Position numbers and translations under genes: made by a program. Below, in pieces: positions 60,701-64,000 of a DNA stretch of 64,000 nucleotides; position 1 is the stretch's first letter; the number at the start of each line of letters is the position of its first letter. Where the stretch lies: positions 5,084,001 to 5,148,000 of the forward strand of contig NZ_CP092488.2 in the NCBI RefSeq assembly GCF_022430545.2, in the 5' to 3' direction. This DNA is from Mycobacterium paraterrae (lineage in GTDB: Bacteria; Actinomycetota; Actinomycetes; Mycobacteriales; Mycobacteriaceae). The notes under the pieces are model-generated. The model was not told the origin of the DNA. It searched no databases and saw nothing but the letters and a program-made list of their open reading frames with translations.

Positions 60701-63700
60701 GGTGACTGCGAGATCGCCTTAGACGAGGCGCTGACGGCGGCTCGGCGTGCTGGTGAACACCGCAGGGTTAACGGCGTGCTGGCCAACGCGCCACTGGCTG
60801 CGCTCTGGGGGCCCAATCCCGTTCCGCGGGCCGGTGGCCGGTGCCTTGATGTGGTGCGGCTGCTGCGGATTACGACCGACTCCCCTGCCGTCGAAGCCAC
60901 CTCGACCCGCTGCCAGGCGGTGTTAGAGGCCTTCCGGGGGCGTGCCGCCGCAGCACGTCGGATGATCGACGCGGCGCGCCGCACTGTGACCGACCTGGGC
61001 CTGCGTCATGCCCTGATGGAGGTCGAGCAATTCGCGGGCATAGTCGAATTGGTCGTCGGGGAACCGGCCGAGGCCGAACCGCATCTGCGTAAGGCTTACA
61101 ACGGTTTTCGTCGGATGGGTCTTGACGCCGACACCGCCGAGACCGCCGCGCTGCTGGGGCGCGCATGCCTAAACGTCGGCCGGACCGATGAGGCCGACGA
61201 ATTATGCTCGGAAAGCGAGAAACTCGCCGGCCACGCACTGAAGCCGTCGATAGCCTGGCGCGTGCTTCGCGCACATCTGTTGTCGCGCAGCGGGAGCCAC
61301 GACGAGGCTAGGCGGATTGCCGAAGCTGCGGTGTCGTTGGCCGAGCGCACCGACGCCTTGGTCGACCACGGTGACGCGTGCTTTTCGCTGGCGCTGGTGT
61401 TGGACGCCGCTGGTGACGCCGCGCGGGCCCGCGCCGTTGCCGAGCAGGCAGCCGAGTTGTACGAGCGCAAAGGCGCTGTGGCCCTTGCCGAGAGGGCGCG
61501 GAGTGTTCTCGGGGCACCGGTCCCGCCGGCGGCGCCGGTTGTCAGCGAGGTTCCACCTATCAAGCCGGACAACGAGGCTGTTCGGGTGGGCGAACGGGTC
61601 ATGGATGCTATTCACCGGTCGGCCTGGGATGAGGTGGATCGACTCTTCGCTCCAGACGTAACGGTTGAGAGTCGGCGAAAGGTTGTCGGCCTCACGGTGC
61701 GATCCGACACGGCACTGCATCACCTCAGGCACGAGATCGACTCTGGCACTGTGCAAGTAACTCATGTGATGGTAGCTGCGCGGGGCGATCGACTGGCGCT
61801 CTCACGATTAACAACGAGCTTTGCAGACGATTCCCCGGGGGCACCGCGCGACGAGCTTCTTCAGGTGTACATGATCGACGAGACTGGGCGGGTCGCGCGG
61901 CAAATTTGGTTTGACGTGGAGGACCTGGACGCCGCGATGGCGGAGCTCGATGCGTTGCACGTGCGTCTCGAACGTGAGACGGGTCGTCAGGCGTCGAGTG
62001 TCGGGAACCGGGCAACAGCCGTATTCGAACGGTTCTGGTCGTGTTCCGCGGCAGGCGACTGGGACGCCGTAGCGCAATTGATAGCCGACGAATTCCACGG
62101 CACCGATCACCGACGTGTGGTGAACGGCGGAAACCAAAAGGGCCGCGAACTCGTCATCGAGAGCATGCGAATATCCGGTGACATCGGTTTCACCTTGACG
62201 ATGACACGCGTCATGGCAATTCGGGGCGAGCGTCTCGCGCTGACACGTGTACGAGCCTCGGGTCGCGATTCCGACGCGATCCAGGACGAGGCACTGAACA
62301 TCGTCGAGATTGACGCCGATGGGAAGATCATTTCGATCGCGGTCTTCGACCTCGACGACTTCGACACTGCCGTCGCAGAACTCGATGCGCGATACATGGC
62401 TGGCGAAGCTGCGGTTTATGCGGACACGTGGTCGCCAATTGCGCGTTCGTACGCGGCGATGTGCCGCGGCGGGCAACCCCCGATAACGCCGGACGCCGTC
62501 ACCATCGACCATCGTCGGGCCACGGCGTACGGTCCCAGCAAGTTGCGCGCCTTCATCGAGACCATGCGGGAAACAAGACAAGAGATCCGGCCATTTGTGG
62601 AAAGCGTTCATCGGCTGAATGAACGCGGGGCGGTAGTCAGTTACGCGGCGCGAGGAAACTCGGCGCAGGGCTTCGAGGCCGAATGGCAGGGCATCAACGT
62701 GGCAATGGTCGATGGCGATGTCGTCTGCCATATCGAGTTCTTTGATGAAACGGACCTCGACGCCGCAATCGCGACGTTCGATCGACTATGCGGGTTGTCG
62801 CGCCGGCTAGAAAATATCGCAAGCCGCGTCGCCGAACGCTTCTGGGAATGCTTCACGTCCCGCGACTGGGCTTCGATGGCGACTCTGCTGGACGAGGAGG
62901 TTGCTGTCGACGACCGCCGGCCAGCGACCAACGCTGGACTCCGGTTCGGCAGAGACGCAGAGATCGAAGACTCAAAAGCTGCCGCTAAAGTCGGCTTCAC
63001 GACGTTGACGCCGAATGTCGTCGCGACGCGGGGTGAGCGTCTCGTCTTATCACGCACTCAGGCCACAGGCCAGGACCCGGACGCGATTCGTATCGACGTG
63101 CTTCACCTCATCGAGACCGATACCGCGGGGCACATCACGGCATTGGTGGTGTTCGAGGTAGACGATTTCGCAAGTGCCATCGAAGAACTCGACGCTCGCT
63201 ACCTCGCCGGCGAAGCGGCGTCTCACGCCCACGCGTGGTCGATGATTGCAGAGTCATACGCCGCACTGGCCCGCCAAGAATTCTCAGCGATAAGCCCACA
63301 GGCCGCATTCGTTGACCACCGCCGGGGCACGTCGTTCGGGCCTACCAGCTTCAAGGCCGTCGTACACGTGGGATGGGATTTAGGCCAAGACATCCGGCCT
63401 TACATCGAGGCCGTCCACCGGCTGACAGACATCGGCGGAGTGTGCGCCTTTTCGGCGCACGGCACTTCCGATCAGGGTTTCGATGCTGAGTGGCGAGGAT
63501 TAAGCCTTACAACGATCGACGGCGACGTGTTCGACCGTTGCGAATTCTTTGATGAGGTCGATCTCGATAAGGCACTTCGCCGGTTTGACGAACTCGATCG
63601 TCCGCCGACGCGGCTCGCGAATGCCGCAACGCGGGCCTTCGATCACATGTGGGCATCCTTCGCAGTCCGCGACTGGGCGGCAATCGCCGAAGTCGTGGCC

Positions 63701-64000
63701 GACGACGAAATTGTCGAGGATCGTCGGCGTGTGGTGAATGCCGGGGTACGGCAAGGCCGTGACGCCGGGATCGAGGAATTACGGACGGCCGCCGAACTCG
63801 GTTTCACGATAACGATGGAAAGCGTCATCGCAGTACGCGGCGACAGGCTCGCGCTCATTCGAGTGCGTGCTGCCGGCCGCGATCCGGAAGCGATCCAAAA
63901 CGATGCGGCCAACCTCGTCGAGCTCGACGCCGACGGAAAGATCGGACATGTCGTGGTGTTCGACTTCGAGGACTTTGACGCCGCGATCGCCGAGCTGGAC
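57734..64000 (+). CDS. Giant SARP-cyclase-ATPase regulator with tandem NTF2-like modules (partial, runs off right edge)
   Basis: An uninterrupted frame of 2089 codons from ATG 57734 (MGTLQAVELGVLG) to the window end; no stop is reached. In order: OmpR-type winged helix and BTAD domain (residues 1-245); class III nucleotide cyclase (about 260-440), with metal Asp268 and Asp313, substrate Lys307, transition-state Asn371 and Arg375; STAND-like ATPase with Walker A GEPGVGKT (487-494) and Walker B LILDDLHW (600-607); helical TPR-like region to about 1275. Then NTF2/SnoaL-like modules follow at about 1280, 1425, 1693 and 1963, each of about 140 residues, the later ones alternating with a second 120-residue module. 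A GTG at 57752 is an alternative start. Fused cyclase/ATPase regulators are common in mycobacteria, but the C-terminal repeats are unusual. DNA-binding regulator is the likely role; the ligand is unknown. Confidence 0.88.
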   Translation, partial: MGTLQAVELGVLGPLQVRHDGAAVVVPGAKPRAVLTMLGLSGGSVVSAETLLELLWGDDPPRTAAKALQTHISALRRALGDGFVRTQGSGWVLNPPATDASRYKQLTKTGRDAVGAGDITQAVACFEEALALWRGTPELPDNRRGIAEKTRWIESHAALVEDRADALLATGRAAEIIGELEAAVADAPLRERRWGQLMLALYRAGRQGEALAAYRRARSLLADELGVDPGTELRRLEAAIVAQDNALDAPVLQQASSVMRAVTFMLTDIEGSTAAWEADSGAMAVALARHDELVEQIVTSRGGRLIKTRGEGDATFSVFDRPSGAAAAAMELQDAMSQEPWSLREPMRVRVALHTGEAELRDGDYFGRAVNRAARLRSLADGGQILCSGATAELVIDTLPDNVVLADLGMRHLKNLARPEHVFELRVEADDGRSQPPTAEEPFERPALPAVLTGPGPFVGRVEELARLSFGWQAALSGGTRSVLIAGEPGVGKTRLGGEWSQQAYGQGAIVLYGRCDEDLGAPYQPFAEALRSLVPCIGSQRLRALRGVEALLALVPGLTDVLPDLAAPTRSDPDTERYALFDAVVAVMEAASAGAPVVLILDDLHWAAKPTLLLLRHVLRFGEHARVQIVGTYRSTDLDRSHPLAAMLADLHRDGTAERINLAGLDGQDVTAYVAEAGYGDEDLAAALASVTGGNPFFLIEALRHVEESGGKWDQSTLPQGVREAVSRRLSRLPEATNKALAAAAVVGSRFPVDLVEQVVEQDLVDAFEDASKAGIIIEEPGGRYRFNHAIVRQSLLAELASVRRMRLHQRIAATLEAQPGYDDERLAELAHHYFECAWAGNASKAVEYCRRAADQAMARLAYEGAADLYDRALHAMEEIDDELPDREDQAAQLLVARCEASLAAGDVTSAKGAIAQLRSATVDSTRLAAWATCFEGQLSMLTDPERLDEVEAALRTAAQELAGLGDAAGEATAHTVRAGCLARLGRVGDCEIALDEALTAARRAGEHRRVNGVLANAPLAALWGPNPVPRAGGRCLDVVRLLRITTDSPAVEATSTRCQAVLEAFRGRAAAARRMIDAARRTVTDLGLRHALMEVEQFAGIVELVVGEPAEAEPHLRKAYNGFRRMGLDADTAETAALLGRACLNVGRTDEADELCSESEKLAGHALKPSIAWRVLRAHLLSRSGSHDEARRIAEAAVSLAERTDALVDHGDACFSLALVLDAAGDAARARAVAEQAAELYERKGAVALAERARSVLGAPVPPAAPVVSEVPPIKPDNEAVRVGERVMDAIHRSAWDEVDRLFAPDVTVESRRKVVGLTVRSDTALHHLRHEIDSGTVQVTHVMVAARGDRLALSRLTTSFADDSPGAPRDELLQVYMIDETGRVARQIWFDVEDLDAAMAELDALHVRLERETGRQASSVGNRATAVFERFWSCSAAGDWDAVAQLIADEFHGTDHRRVVNGGNQKGRELVIESMRISGDIGFTLTMTRVMAIRGERLALTRVRASGRDSDAIQDEALNIVEIDADGKIISIAVFDLDDFDTAVAELDARYMAGEAAVYADTWSPIARSYAAMCRGGQPPITPDAVTIDHRRATAYGPSKLRAFIETMRETRQEIRPFVESVHRLNERGAVVSYAARGNSAQGFEAEWQGINVAMVDGDVVCHIEFFDETDLDAAIATFDRLCGLSRRLENIASRVAERFWECFTSRDWASMATLLDEEVAVDDRRPATNAGLRFGRDAEIEDSKAAAKVGFTTLTPNVVATRGERLVLSRTQATGQDPDAIRIDVLHLIETDTAGHITALVVFEVDDFASAIEELDARYLAGEAASHAHAWSMIAESYAALARQEFSAISPQAAFVDHRRGTSFGPTSFKAVVHVGWDLGQDIRPYIEAVHRLTDIGGVCAFSAHGTSDQGFDAEWRGLSLTTIDGDVFDRCEFFDEVDLDKALRRFDELDRPPTRLANAATRAFDHMWASFAVRDWAAIAEVVADDEIVEDRRRVVNAGVRQGRDAGIEELRTAAELGFTITMESVIAVRGDRLALIRVRAAGRDPEAIQNDAANLVELDADGKIGHVVVFDFEDFDAAIAELD
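62006..64000 (+). repeat. Protein-level tandem repeats (NTF2-like A and related B modules) in the giant gene
   Basis: A-type modules begin at residues 1425 (62006), 1693 (62810) and 1963 (63620), each with ...RFW....DW....DDRR.VVN.G...GR...A.....GFT...... RG.RL.L.R..A.G.D..AI...-like spacing. B-type modules begin near 1563 and 1832, sharing YAA...DHRR.T..GP and RPF.E/Y.EAVHRL. Period about 268 residues. The DNA copies are diverged, so this is an old expansion. Confidence 0.8.

Noticed and set aside
1..64000. CRISPR array
   Set aside because: No set of regularly spaced direct repeats was found; the only clustered repeats are IS21 terminal repeats with 3-4 bp spacers.

Overview
The window comes from a high-GC mycobacterium. 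Its core is the conserved chromosomal stretch around the mycolic-acid FAS-II operon: cobC, ptkA-ptpA, a SURF1 gene, cobD, then ahpE, aceE, mabR, fabD-acpM-kasA-kasB-accD6, glpD1, an Rv2251-like oxidase and dagK, and later mscR, a metallo-beta-lactamase-fold gene and an Rv2264c-like gene. Codon use, GTG/TTG starts, 1-4 bp stop/start overlaps, MabR and MscR all fit Mycobacterium. A type III glutamine synthetase and the accessory genes between cobD and ahpE suggest a non-tuberculous species. The species is inferred from gene content only.

Layout. 1-4.2 kb: cobalamin genes (cobC, cut by the left edge, and cobD) around the ptkA-ptpA-SURF1 run, plus a 49-residue membrane peptide gene. 4.3-12.7 kb: an accessory block with a VOC protein, cutinase, deazaflavin-type oxidoreductase, GH6 cellulase-like protein and L,D-transpeptidase. 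In this block a DUF2306 membrane-protein gene is split by an intact IS21-family element (9099-11736) with a 6-bp target duplication. A divergent TetR gene and tRNA-Val end the block. 12.9-24.3 kb: ahpE, DUF3052, a lipoprotein, aceE, mabR and the FAS-II operon with a clear MabR operator. 24.3-31 kb: an SDR and LysR pair sharing a perfect 15-bp inverted repeat, a TetR-glpD1 operon nearly touching a divergent FAD-oxidase-dagK operon, and a DUF732 gene. 31-43 kb: DUF3145, a serine hydrolase, mscR and its MBL partner, SHOCT and Hsp70-like membrane proteins, a DapB-like reductase, a mini-catalase/cytochrome b561 pair, a PadR-controlled pair and a Na+/H+ antiporter. 43-57.5 kb: a lipoprotein, GT4 glycosyltransferase, SDRs, aldo/keto reductase, transglutaminase-like protein, type III glutamine synthetase, a Rieske/DapB-like/TetR/SDR catabolic group, a PE-PPE-type hydrolase and a catalase.

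From 57734 to the right edge runs one uninterrupted reading frame of at least 2089 codons with no stop inside the window. It encodes a SARP/BTAD-type DNA-binding domain, a class III nucleotide cyclase, a STAND-like AAA ATPase, a helical repeat region and then a tandem series of NTF2/SnoaL-like modules with a period of about 268 residues. It is the most unusual object here.

Two further genes are too short to be noticed easily: the 49-aa membrane peptide (4060-4209) and a 59-aa acidic peptide (53124-53303). No CRISPR array, rRNA, riboswitch or convincing U-tract terminator was seen.
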